6,406 nt of DNA, from positions 1-6,406 of the forward strand of contig NZ_DITB01000017.1 in the NCBI RefSeq assembly GCF_002422095.1, written 5' to 3'. Numbering within the stretch: position 1 is the stretch's first letter; every line of letters starts with the position of its first letter. Of the stretch, positions 1 to 4,955 are shown in pieces. Position numbers and translations under genes: made by a program. The notes under the pieces are model-generated. The model did not search any database and was not told where the DNA came from. It saw only the letters and a list, made by a program, of their open reading frames with translations. Source of the stretch: Flavobacterium sp. UBA6195 (GTDB lineage: Bacteria; Bacteroidota; Bacteroidia; Flavobacteriales; Flavobacteriaceae).

Positions 1-136
1 TACATTTTAATTCGGGTTTGGATTTATTCTCACAAAGGTTAGTTACAATGTAATCATAATTCACGGCATACTCTAAAACCGGGAGTATTGGCTTCAGGAA
101 CATTAGCGCGGTTAATATGATTAGTAATTGTTTCAT
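1..136 (-). CDS. Small conserved flavobacterial protein with N-terminal hydrophobic segment (3' end cut off)
   Basis: An open frame starts at ATG (136-134) and runs off the left edge after 45 complete codons. It begins MKQLLIILTALMFLKPILPV and goes on through EYAVNYDYIVTNLCENK to a Cys at residue 45, the last full codon. The first 20 or so residues form a signal peptide or single membrane anchor, so the product should be exported or anchored. Cys34 and Cys45 are visible. From memory, small flavobacterial hypothetical proteins with this Leu-rich start, a Val-Glu-Tyr-x-Val-Asn-Tyr-Asp-Tyr stretch and a downstream Cys-x-Gly-Lys-Cys motif are common, sometimes beside metal-related genes; that motif lies outside the window here. 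No function can be assigned. It is divergent from the Crp/Fnr gene and shares its intergenic region. This frame is preferred over a 64-codon overlapping frame (54-248) because it has a credible signal sequence and recognisable family character. Confidence 0.72.
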   Translation of the reverse strand, partial: MKQLLIILTALMFLKPILPVLEYAVNYDYIVTNLCENKSKPELKC

Positions 137-140
137 GGGA

Positions 141-148
141 CAAATTTA
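141..148 (-). promoter_or_regulatory. Candidate Bacteroidota -7 element for the leftward small-protein gene
   Basis: On the minus strand the bases read TAAATTTG, a full match to the Bacteroidota -7 consensus TAnnTTTG. The final G is 4 bases before the ATG at 136, so a transcript starting at the usual distance would be leaderless or nearly so. The Crp/Fnr-type palindrome at 171-186 is centred 37.5 bases upstream of the G. The short distance to the start codon is the main reason for doubt. Confidence 0.4.
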
Positions 149-170
149 CAAGAAATAAATTAAGGTCTAG

Positions 171-186
171 TATGATTTCAGTCATA
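171..186. promoter_or_regulatory. Crp/Fnr-type operator palindrome in the divergent intergenic region
   Basis: The sequence is TATGATTTCAGTCATA: perfect 5-base arms TATGA and TCATA separated by 6 bases. This is the TGA-N6-TCA geometry typical of Crp/Fnr-family operators (Crp TGTGA-N6-TCACA, Fnr TTGA-N6-TCAA). It sits between two divergent genes, one of which encodes a Crp/Fnr protein, and is about 37 bases from a -7-like element on each side, which suits class II activation near -41.5. A similar box occurs at 2079-2094. Which protein binds it is inferred; autoregulation by the adjacent gene product is the simplest reading. Confidence 0.6.
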
Positions 187-207
187 TTTTTTTTACTTTT
201 ATTGAAA

Positions 208-215
208 TTAATTTG
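208..215 (+). promoter_or_regulatory. Candidate -7 element for the Crp/Fnr - membrane protein operon
   Basis: The bases TTAATTTG differ from TAnnTTTG at one position (second base T instead of A). The last G is 36.5 bases from the centre of the 171-186 palindrome, the same distance found at the 2079-2094 box and its -7 element. Expected transcription start is around 220, giving a leader of about 38 nt before the ATG at 258. No clear -33 TTG at normal spacing is seen, which fits an activator-dependent promoter. Confidence 0.4.
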
Positions 216-257
216 TGCTTTATCTAAAAGAATTAAAGCCTTCAACACAACTACTTT

Positions 258-845
258 ATGCAGATTGATTTAGATTTATTATTTACTTGGGGCGCTATTG
301 CCAAGGAGTACAAGAAAAATGAAATTATTTTTCATGAAGATGAATCAGCGAATTTTTATTATCAAATTATCGATGGTTGCGTAAGAATGTACAATTCCAA
401 TGAAGAAGGAAAAGAGTTTACTCAAGGCTATTTTAAAAATGGTCATAGTTTTGGTGAACCACCTTTGTTTATTGATGAAGTGTATCCTTCCACTGCAGTA
501 GCCTTTAAAGATTCCAAAATAATAAAAATTTCGAAGGAGAAGTTTTTAAAGATTTTAGAGGAATATCCTTTTATTCAGAAGCAATTCTTGAATTTAATGG
601 CAGAACGAATTCACACCAAAGCCAAAACCACAAAAGATATTGTGAATCAGAAACCAGAGTTTCGAATTTTAGCCTTTTTAAATGCCCACAAAAACCCCGA
701 TTGTCCTAAAAAAGAATTGGTAGAATTTACAAGACAAGAAATTGCCAACTTTACAGGTTTACGTGTAGAAACTGTGATTCGAGAACTTTCAAGAATGAGC
801 AAAACGAATAAAGTGGAAATTATTAATCATAAATTATATTACTGA
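258..845 (+). CDS. Crp/Fnr-family transcriptional regulator
   Basis: A 195-residue protein with an N-terminal cyclic-nucleotide-binding-type beta-barrel (about 10-100, including the HSFGEPPLF stretch at 63-71), a dimerisation helix (about 103-130) and a C-terminal winged helix-turn-helix (about 150-195). The recognition helix reads GLRVETVIRELSRM (167-180). Glu171 and Arg175 match the Fnr Glu-x-x-x-Arg pair that reads the TGA core, while the Fnr Ser between them is Ile174. There is no N-terminal cysteine cluster (only Cys41 and Cys149), so it is not an Fe-S Fnr. The barrel has Pro-Ser-Thr where Crp has the cAMP-binding Arg-Ser, so cAMP is unlikely. Signal could be NO, haem or redox; not visible. 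No Shine-Dalgarno precedes the ATG, as usual here. Its TGA overlaps the next start by one base (TGATG), implying translational coupling. Nos context suggests control of denitrification genes. Confidence 0.9.
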   Translation: MQIDLDLLFTWGAIAKEYKKNEIIFHEDESANFYYQIIDGCVRMYNSNEEGKEFTQGYFKNGHSFGEPPLFIDEVYPSTAVAFKDSKIIKISKEKFLKILEEYPFIQKQFLNLMAERIHTKAKTTKDIVNQKPEFRILAFLNAHKNPDCPKKELVEFTRQEIANFTGLRVETVIRELSRMSKTNKVEIINHKLYY

Positions 846-2065
846 TGTCTTTTAAAACAACTTTTTGGATTCGGTTTTCGATTTTTAATCTGATGCTTGT
901 TGCATTATTAGGACTTTTAATGCGTTATAAAATTCTGTTTGAATTTCCGCTTCTCGATCAAAAAAGTGTACAACATTCCCATTCTCATTTTGCCTTTGCT
1001 GGTTGGGTTACGCATACTTTAATGACGTTGCTCATTGCCTTTCTACAAAAACACAATACACTCAACAAAATCGCATTAAAGAAATACAATCTTATATTAA
1101 TTGGGAATTTAATTTGCTCTTATGTAATGCTAATTTCCTTTATTATGCAAGGTTATGGAGCGATTTCTATTACTTTTTCAACCCTTTCTATTTTTGTTTC
1201 TTATTGGTTTGCATATGTTTTCTTTAAAGATTGCAAACAACTCGAAACAACTTCTGTAGCAACAAAATGGTTTAAAGCAGCACTATTTTTTAATGTGATA
1301 TCGTCACTCGGAACTTTTGCTTTAGCTTATATGATGGCAACCAAAAACATCCATCAGAATGAATATTTAGCTTCCATTTATTACTATTTGCATTTTCAAT
1401 ATAATGGTTGGTTTTTCTTTGCTTGTATGGGATTGTTGTTGGATTATTTAAAAGTAACGATTTATTCCAAACGAATTTATTCGCAATCTTTTGTATTGCT
1501 ATTTTGGTCCTGTATTGCTGGATATTTTCTATCAACACTTTGGTTAGATTTACCACTACTAATTTATATTTTAACTGCTATTTCGGCAATTGTTCAAGTA
1601 GTCGTTTGGTATTTACTATTTAAAACTACTATTTTTAAAGAAAATAAATCCATCTTCGTAAATCTTCCAAATTATTTAAAATATCTGATTTTATTTATCA
1701 GTTTTGCTTTGAGTGCGAAGTTCCTATTACAATTAGGTTCCACCGTTCCTGCAATTAGTAAATTAGCCTTTGGTTTTAGACCTATAATAATTGCTTATTT
1801 ACATCTGATTTTGTTAGCTATTATTTCGCTTTTTCTATTGTTTTATATTTATGTGAATGATTTTATAGCAGTGAATAAGAAAACCGTTTTAGGACTAGTA
1901 TTATTTAGCATTGGCGTTGTTTTGAATGAAGTTGTGTTAGGAATTCAAGGTGTTGCGTCTTTTAGTTATACATTAATTCCTTTTATTAATGAGGCTTTGT
2001 TTGGAATTGCCATACTTCTTTTCGCAAGTATTTTATGGACCACTTTTTTTACAAAAAAAGGATAA
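845..2065 (+). CDS. 12-TM membrane protein resembling heme-copper oxidase subunit I
   Basis: A 406-residue integral membrane protein with about 12 hydrophobic segments (roughly 7-27, 46-66, 83-103, 106-126, 143-163, 181-200, 213-231, 233-258, 279-297, 313-338, 347-368, 381-402). Conserved-looking histidine motifs are HSHSHFAFAGW (44-54, with His57 following), YLHFQYNGW (181-189) and AYLHL (317-321). Twelve helices with histidines near membrane faces recall heme-copper oxidase subunit I and the NnrS-like proteins of NO metabolism. Bacteroidota homologues are, as I recall, often annotated as cytochrome c oxidase subunit I, but canonical CcoN or NorB motifs are not evident, so a catalytic oxidase is not supported. 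It starts at ATG 845 inside the stop of the Crp/Fnr gene and is surely co-transcribed with it. A role in NO or oxygen handling or sensing with that regulator is inference. Confidence 0.7.
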   Translation: MSFKTTFWIRFSIFNLMLVALLGLLMRYKILFEFPLLDQKSVQHSHSHFAFAGWVTHTLMTLLIAFLQKHNTLNKIALKKYNLILIGNLICSYVMLISFIMQGYGAISITFSTLSIFVSYWFAYVFFKDCKQLETTSVATKWFKAALFFNVISSLGTFALAYMMATKNIHQNEYLASIYYYLHFQYNGWFFFACMGLLLDYLKVTIYSKRIYSQSFVLLFWSCIAGYFLSTLWLDLPLLIYILTAISAIVQVVVWYLLFKTTIFKENKSIFVNLPNYLKYLILFISFALSAKFLLQLGSTVPAISKLAFGFRPIIIAYLHLILLAIISLFLLFYIYVNDFIAVNKKTVLGLVLFSIGVVLNEVVLGIQGVASFSYTLIPFINEALFGIAILLFASILWTTFFTKKG

Positions 2066-2078
2066 AAAAGTATTTTTT

Positions 2079-2094
2079 TATGATTCTACGCATA
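2079..2094. promoter_or_regulatory. Second Crp/Fnr-type box, upstream of the original fasciclin promoter
   Basis: The sequence TATGATTCTACGCATA shares 12 of 16 bases with the palindrome at 171-186, including the whole TATGATT left part and the terminal CATA. The arms are TATGA and GCATA, so the right arm has one mismatch to the palindrome. The centre (2086.5) is 36.5 bases before the last G of the -7-like TACTTTG at 2117-2123, the same spacing as at the first box. It most likely activated the fasciclin gene before the IS982 insertion. Confidence 0.5.
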
Positions 2095-2116
2095 AAATAA
2101 TCATCAGATAATCAAG

Positions 2117-2123
2117 TACTTTG
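2117..2123 (+). promoter_or_regulatory. -7-like element of the former fasciclin promoter, at the IS982 junction
   Basis: The bases TACTTTG resemble the Bacteroidota -7 element but are one base shorter than TAnnTTTG. The TTTG (2120-2123) is the first part of the 9-bp target duplication, so the IS982 element begins 5 bases after this element. Transcription started here now enters the element antisense to its transposase. The right-hand copy of the duplication (3105-3113) keeps TTTG but is preceded by the IS end, so the TA is lost there and a working copy is not expected. Confidence 0.4.
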
Positions 2124-2128
2124 TATAT
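2120..2128 (+). repeat. Left copy of the IS982 target-site duplication
   Basis: TTTGTATAT directly precedes the left IS end and is repeated exactly at 3105-3113 after the right end. Nine bases is within the range known for IS982-family insertions. Perfect identity indicates a single, fairly recent insertion with no later rearrangement. Confidence 0.92.
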
Positions 2129-2152
2129 ACCCGTAGTGCATTATTAAACAAG
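2129..2152 (+). repeat. IS982 left terminal inverted repeat
   Basis: These 24 bases pair with 3081-3104 at 22 positions; the outer 16 are perfect. The transposase stop codon (2146-2144) lies inside this repeat. Confidence 0.9.
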
Positions 2153-3025
2153 ATTAATTTTTAAGTTGTTAATATTTCTGTTGAATACAAATTTATTGAG
2201 ATATTGAATTGTTGTTAAAGTAGTAATCTTTGCTAAAATTCTAGTTTTAAAACCTTCGAAAGACTTTGCATAATTTCTTCTAATCATGAACTGGTCACAT
2301 AATTGAGAAAATAAAGTTTCTATACGTTTTCTGTATTTTTTGAATTGATAAAACTGAGGTTTATAATCTTTCTGATTTTTCCTTTTTGGCGTTTCCAATT
2401 CTATATTCACTTCATTAAACAAGTCAAGTTGAATCGTTTGGGAAAGGTATCCTTTATCTCCAAGTATTACGCAATCTGAAAGTTGTGTTTTTATATCTTG
2501 TAAGTAATGGATGTCATGTACAGAAGCTGGCGATAAATCAAAACTTTGAAAAACGCCATTAATGGTGCAAATAGCATGAAGTTTATAACCATAGAAATGT
2601 AAATTTTGCGAAGCACAAAATCCTTTGTTAGGAATGGCATAATCTACTTCTTTACAAATCTTACTCCTAGAAGAACGAGCCATTTTACATACTTCTAAAG
2701 GCATACTGTCTATTACAAAATAGTTTTCAAACTTATTAAATTTTTCAGCCATTTTTATTCTTAATTTTTCAATGTAAGGAAACAATTTTCGTTTTCTTCT
2801 ATTGTAAACACTTCGTTCGATTTTAGTCTCAATTTCCCAACCTTTGATTTCTCTAAAAAGTTGATGCTCTGAGTCTATTGATTTAAATTCCGCCAAAATA
2901 GTTAAGCTAATTAATTCTAAATCAGACAGGTTTGGTTTAATGGGTTTGAAGTAAAAGTTTTCAGCGTCTGAAATTTTACTTAATTCTTTGAAAATTAATT
3001 TGTAATTTGCTTCAAGGTTGCTCAT
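2144..3025 (-). CDS. IS982-family transposase (DDE), intact
   Basis: A 293-residue transposase, about the normal length for IS982 family members. The N-terminal part (1-100) is basic and helical and includes the KIERSVYNRRKRKL stretch (68-81). The catalytic domain shows Asp106 in NYFVIDSMP, Asp190 in VILGDKGYLS and Glu236 in RKRIETLFSQL (232-242), the arrangement expected of the IS982 DDE triad, with the usual Arg- and Phe-rich C-terminus (248-267). No frameshift or internal stop is seen. Translation starts at ATG 3025-3023, 56 bases inside the right inverted repeat. The gene is transcribed towards the left end and ends inside the left inverted repeat. It may be opposed by antisense transcription from the former fasciclin promoter just outside the left end. 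Confidence 0.95.
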   Translation of the reverse strand: MSNLEANYKLIFKELSKISDAENFYFKPIKPNLSDLELISLTILAEFKSIDSEHQLFREIKGWEIETKIERSVYNRRKRKLFPYIEKLRIKMAEKFNKFENYFVIDSMPLEVCKMARSSRSKICKEVDYAIPNKGFCASQNLHFYGYKLHAICTINGVFQSFDLSPASVHDIHYLQDIKTQLSDCVILGDKGYLSQTIQLDLFNEVNIELETPKRKNQKDYKPQFYQFKKYRKRIETLFSQLCDQFMIRRNYAKSFEGFKTRILAKITTLTTIQYLNKFVFNRNINNLKINLV

Positions 3026-3050
3026 AATTGTATTTGATTGGTAGTCAATA

Positions 3051-3080
3051 CAATATACTAATTTTTAGTGTTTTGAGCAA
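3051..3080 (-). promoter_or_regulatory. Possible transposase promoter inside the IS right end
   Basis: On the minus strand a TTG (3080-3078) is followed after 20 bases by TATATTG (3057-3051), similar to the Bacteroidota TTG-N17-23-TAnnTTTG arrangement but with the -7 box one base short. The -7 box is about 25 bases before the transposase ATG. This is a weak match in AT-rich sequence. Confidence 0.3.
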
Positions 3081-3104
3081 CTTTTTTTATAATGCACTAC
3101 GGGT
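3081..3104 (-). repeat. IS982 right terminal inverted repeat
   Basis: This is the reverse complement of 2129-2152 with two mismatches, both at inner positions. It ends CTACGGGT immediately before the right target duplication. Confidence 0.9.
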
Positions 3105-3113
3105 TTTGTATAT
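3105..3113 (+). repeat. Right copy of the IS982 target-site duplication
   Basis: TTTGTATAT matches 2120-2128 exactly. It lies 16 bases before the ATG of the fasciclin gene, so the insertion is in that gene's promoter or leader and not in coding sequence. Confidence 0.92.
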
Positions 3114-3128
3114 ATAAATTTATACAAA
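3105..3128. repeat. Inverted repeat in the fasciclin leader
   Basis: Arms TTTGTATA (3105-3112) and TATACAAA (3121-3128) are perfect 8-base complements separated by 8 bases. The right arm ends one base before the ATG at 3130. The repeat would also have existed before the IS insertion, with its left arm overlapping the TTTG of the -7 element. It could be a weak hairpin covering the start region or an operator, or chance in AT-rich DNA. Confidence 0.4.
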
Positions 3129-3129
3129 T

Positions 3130-3684
3130 ATGAAAAATTCCATTAAAACTTTATTATTAGCCAGTTTACTTATCACATTTGGATGTAAACAAGGCGAAGA
3201 AACAGCATCAGAACCAACATCTGAAACTACAGAAGTATCATCTGGAGGACAAGAAAATGTAGTAGATGAAAATTCTGCTCCAAATATTGTGCAAACCGCA
3301 ATGGGAAGTAAAGATCACACTACATTGGTTACAGCAGTAAAAGCTGCAGGATTAGTAACATCTTTAAGTAATGCCGGACCATTTACTGTATTTGCGCCAA
3401 CTAATGCTGCTTTTGATAAATTACCTGCAGGAACCGTAGAAGGATTATTAAAACCTGAGAAAAAAGGCGATTTAGAAAACATTTTAGGCTATCATACGTA
3501 TGTAGGTTCGTTGAAAACAGAATATATGCAAGACGGACAAGAATTTGATATGGTATTTGGTGGAAAAGTGAAAATCACTAAAAAAGACGGAAAAACATTT
3601 GTAAACGGTTCTGAAATTATGGCTTCTATTGAAACATCAAACGGAATTATCCACGTAATTGGCGATGTTTTACTTCCAAAATAG
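3130..3684 (+). CDS. Fasciclin (FAS1) domain lipoprotein
   Basis: A 184-residue exported lipoprotein. Residues 1-18 are a signal peptide ending in a lipobox LITFGC, with Cys19 as the likely lipidated residue. Residues 20-50 are a Glu-, Thr- and Ser-rich linker. Residues 52-183 are one FAS1 domain, shown by GPFTVFAPTNAAFDKLP (83-99, the H1-type motif), the Tyr-His pair at 121-122 and NGIIHVIGDVLLP (171-183, the H2-type motif). FAS1 domains mediate adhesion or protein-protein contacts; the role of this single-domain lipoprotein is unknown. FAS1 genes recur beside nos genes in flavobacteria as far as I recall, suggesting an envelope role linked to N2O reduction, which is inference. Its expected regulated promoter (2079-2123) is now separated by the IS982 element, so expression may be reduced or altered. 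It converges on the nosDFY operon at a shared terminator. Confidence 0.93.
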   Translation: MKNSIKTLLLASLLITFGCKQGEETASEPTSETTEVSSGGQENVVDENSAPNIVQTAMGSKDHTTLVTAVKAAGLVTSLSNAGPFTVFAPTNAAFDKLPAGTVEGLLKPEKKGDLENILGYHTYVGSLKTEYMQDGQEFDMVFGGKVKITKKDGKTFVNGSEIMASIETSNGIIHVIGDVLLPK

Positions 3685-3716
3685 AAAACAATTATTAATT
3701 CATCTTTTATAAAGGT

Positions 3717-3749
3717 AAAAAGCGTAGACTTCAACAGTTTACGCTTTTT
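3717..3749. terminator. Bidirectional intrinsic terminator between fasciclin and truncated hemoglobin genes
   Basis: A 13-bp stem (AAAAAGCGTAGAC, 3717-3729, pairing with GTTTACGCTTTTT, 3737-3749, with one G-U pair) closes a 7-base loop. Read rightwards it ends in a T run after the stem; read leftwards the complement also ends in T. It lies 32 bases after the fasciclin stop and 40 bases after the hemoglobin stop, so it can end both convergent transcripts. Confidence 0.85.
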
Positions 3750-3789
3750 ATTTGATGCGAATTTGAATTAATAATTAAAACTTCAAAAG

Positions 3790-4164
3790 TTAATTCCCTA
3801 ATGTTTTATACTGAATTACTTGAGCAATATTTAATGCTCTTTCTTTGATTTCGGTGGCTTTTTCGCCTTCGAATAATTCATCAACGGTTGTGGTGAAAAC
3901 GATTATCCAATGTTGAAAATGTTCTTGATTCATAGGACATTTACTGTGTAAATCTTTGTGTACTTGCATCGGACTTCCGTTGTAATTTCCGGTATAGAAA
4001 AGGATGTTTTCCCAAAAATCGTACATTCTAGGCAAATGAGTTTCCCAATTTACTTTGGCAATTTCGGTAAACAGAAAACCGATAACTGCATCAGTTTTGA
4101 TTTTATCATAAAAGGTATCGACTAAAAGTTCAATATCTTTTCTATTTCTAATATCTGTTTTCAT
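3790..4164 (-). CDS. Group III truncated hemoglobin
   Basis: A 124-residue haem-binding globin, close in size to Campylobacter jejuni Ctb (about 127 residues). Visible family marks are Tyr19 at the distal B10 position (DTFYDKI), the HLPRMYDFW helix (43-51), TGNYNGSPMQVH (58-69) with His69 aligning to the proximal haem ligand F8 of Ctb, and HFQHW (82-86) with the conserved Trp86. Group III truncated hemoglobins bind O2 and NO tightly; Ctb is linked to nitrosative stress and low-oxygen respiration. It is the last gene of the leftward operon: its ATG lies 23 bases after the nosY stop, with no terminator or promoter visible between. Co-transcription with nosDFY suggests it protects N2O respiration from NO or oxygen, which is inference. 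The frame is complete and ends before the shared terminator. Confidence 0.92.
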   Translation of the reverse strand: MKTDIRNRKDIELLVDTFYDKIKTDAVIGFLFTEIAKVNWETHLPRMYDFWENILFYTGNYNGSPMQVHKDLHSKCPMNQEHFQHWIIVFTTTVDELFEGEKATEIKERALNIAQVIQYKTLGN

Positions 4165-4187
4165 TTTGTAATTTGATTAAATAACAA

Positions 4188-4955
4188 TTACAAGTCTTTT
4201 TTATTGAATTTTCGCATAGAAATGAAAAACGGAATAATCGCCCACAAACTCAACAATACGAATGAAACCACTAATCCAACCGAAGTCCCAAAGAAATCTT
4301 TAAAAATTGCTCCAGTATATCCCATCATAGCGGAAACATCTAAATGCAAAAGAATTTGAATTCGAGCTAAATCTATCGGACTAAAAGCAGTGATACCAAC
4401 CATCATATTCTCAATTGGATATTCGGCTAATTGGAAGAGTAAAAACAAAACCATTCCGTCGAATAATAATGCGAAATACAACCAAATCATTATCGCTAAA
4501 CCAATTCCTTTTGCTTTATCTCGGGTTAAAATCGAACTCAAGAAAGCCAAAGCGACAAAAATTATGGAAATCAAACAACCATTTAGCAACATCATAAAAC
4601 CAATACTATCAGGAGAATTTACTAACAAAGGAATTCCTGCCCCAATAAAAAACGCAAAAACCATAGCCGTGGATAATCCGAAAAATAAACTCAACCAAAT
4701 CTTTCTTCTTTTGATGGGTTGACTTAATAAAAGTTCTATAAATTCGGCACTATTGTACAAATAAATTGTAGCAAATAAAATGGAAACCAAAGGAACTGTG
4801 AATAAAATCACATTCAAAATCGTTAGTAATCCTTTTGATGAATTGTCTTCCAATGCAAAAGAACTCCATGATAATATTGACAAAATCAGCGTGTAAGCCA
4901 AAACAATTTTGTTTCGGATAATGTCGGATAATATGATTTTAATGATTCGGTTCAT
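4188..4955 (-). CDS. nosY: NosY, ABC transporter permease for nitrous oxide reductase maturation
   Basis: A 255-residue inner-membrane protein with about six membrane segments (roughly 17-34, 45-67, 88-110, 118-142, 150-177, 226-247), the ABC-2 permease layout. The stretch EFIELLLSQPIKRR (71-84) after the second segment and FSPIDLARIQILLHLD (191-206) in the large outer loop before the last segment are typical of NosY. With NosF and NosD it forms the complex needed to assemble or repair the copper-sulfide CuZ site of NosZ, probably by moving a sulfur compound or acting on a copper chaperone. Its start overlaps the end of nosF by 17 bases, indicating translational coupling. No Shine-Dalgarno is seen. 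Length and motifs look intact. Confidence 0.92.
   Translation of the reverse strand: MNRIIKIILSDIIRNKIVLAYTLILSILSWSSFALEDNSSKGLLTILNVILFTVPLVSILFATIYLYNSAEFIELLLSQPIKRRKIWLSLFFGLSTAMVFAFFIGAGIPLLVNSPDSIGFMMLLNGCLISIIFVALAFLSSILTRDKAKGIGLAIMIWLYFALLFDGMVLFLLFQLAEYPIENMMVGITAFSPIDLARIQILLHLDVSAMMGYTGAIFKDFFGTSVGLVVSFVLLSLWAIIPFFISMRKFNKKDL

Larger units (their letters stand above)
2129..3104 (-). mobile_element. Complete IS982-family insertion sequence, 976 bp
   Basis: The element is bounded by terminal inverted repeats beginning ACCCGTAGTGCATTAT (2129-2144 and the complement of 3089-3104, 16 perfect bases). These extend to 24 bases with two mismatches (2129-2152 against 3081-3104). It has flanking 9-bp duplications TTTGTATAT and one transposase gene on the minus strand. 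Ends starting ACCC, length near 1 kb and a single DDE transposase are typical of IS982. All parts look intact, so the copy may be active. It lies between the Crp/Fnr-type box at 2079-2094 and the fasciclin gene. Confidence 0.93.

Noticed and set aside
54..248. 64-codon minus-strand frame covering the divergent intergenic region
   Set aside because: It overlaps the recognisable small-protein gene in another frame, covers the palindrome and both -7 elements, and shows no signal peptide or known motif.
2065..2080. A-run and T-run (AAAAAAGTATTTTTTT) after the membrane protein gene as an intrinsic terminator
   Set aside because: The stem is only A-T pairs with a 3-base loop and no GC core, so it is too weak to call; it also abuts the second Crp/Fnr-type box.
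2080..2104. Inverted repeat ATGATT (2080-2085) and AATCAT (2099-2104) as an operator
   Set aside because: The 13-base spacer does not fit Crp/Fnr geometry; the left arm is better explained by the 2079-2094 box.
3071..3095. Outward sigma70-like promoter at the IS right end (TTGAGC with TATAAT) driving fasciclin
   Set aside because: Only 9 bases separate the two hexamers, and Bacteroidota use a different consensus, so an IS-borne promoter is not supported by sequence.
4390..4722. Plus-strand frames inside nosY, and similar ones inside nosF, nosD and the membrane protein gene
   Set aside because: They are antisense or out-of-frame shadows of well-supported genes, with no recognisable domains.
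4931..4947. TATGATTTTAATGATTC in the nosF-nosY overlap as a third regulator box
   Set aside because: It has the left TATGATT but no matching right arm, lies in coding sequence and has no promoter element at the right spacing.
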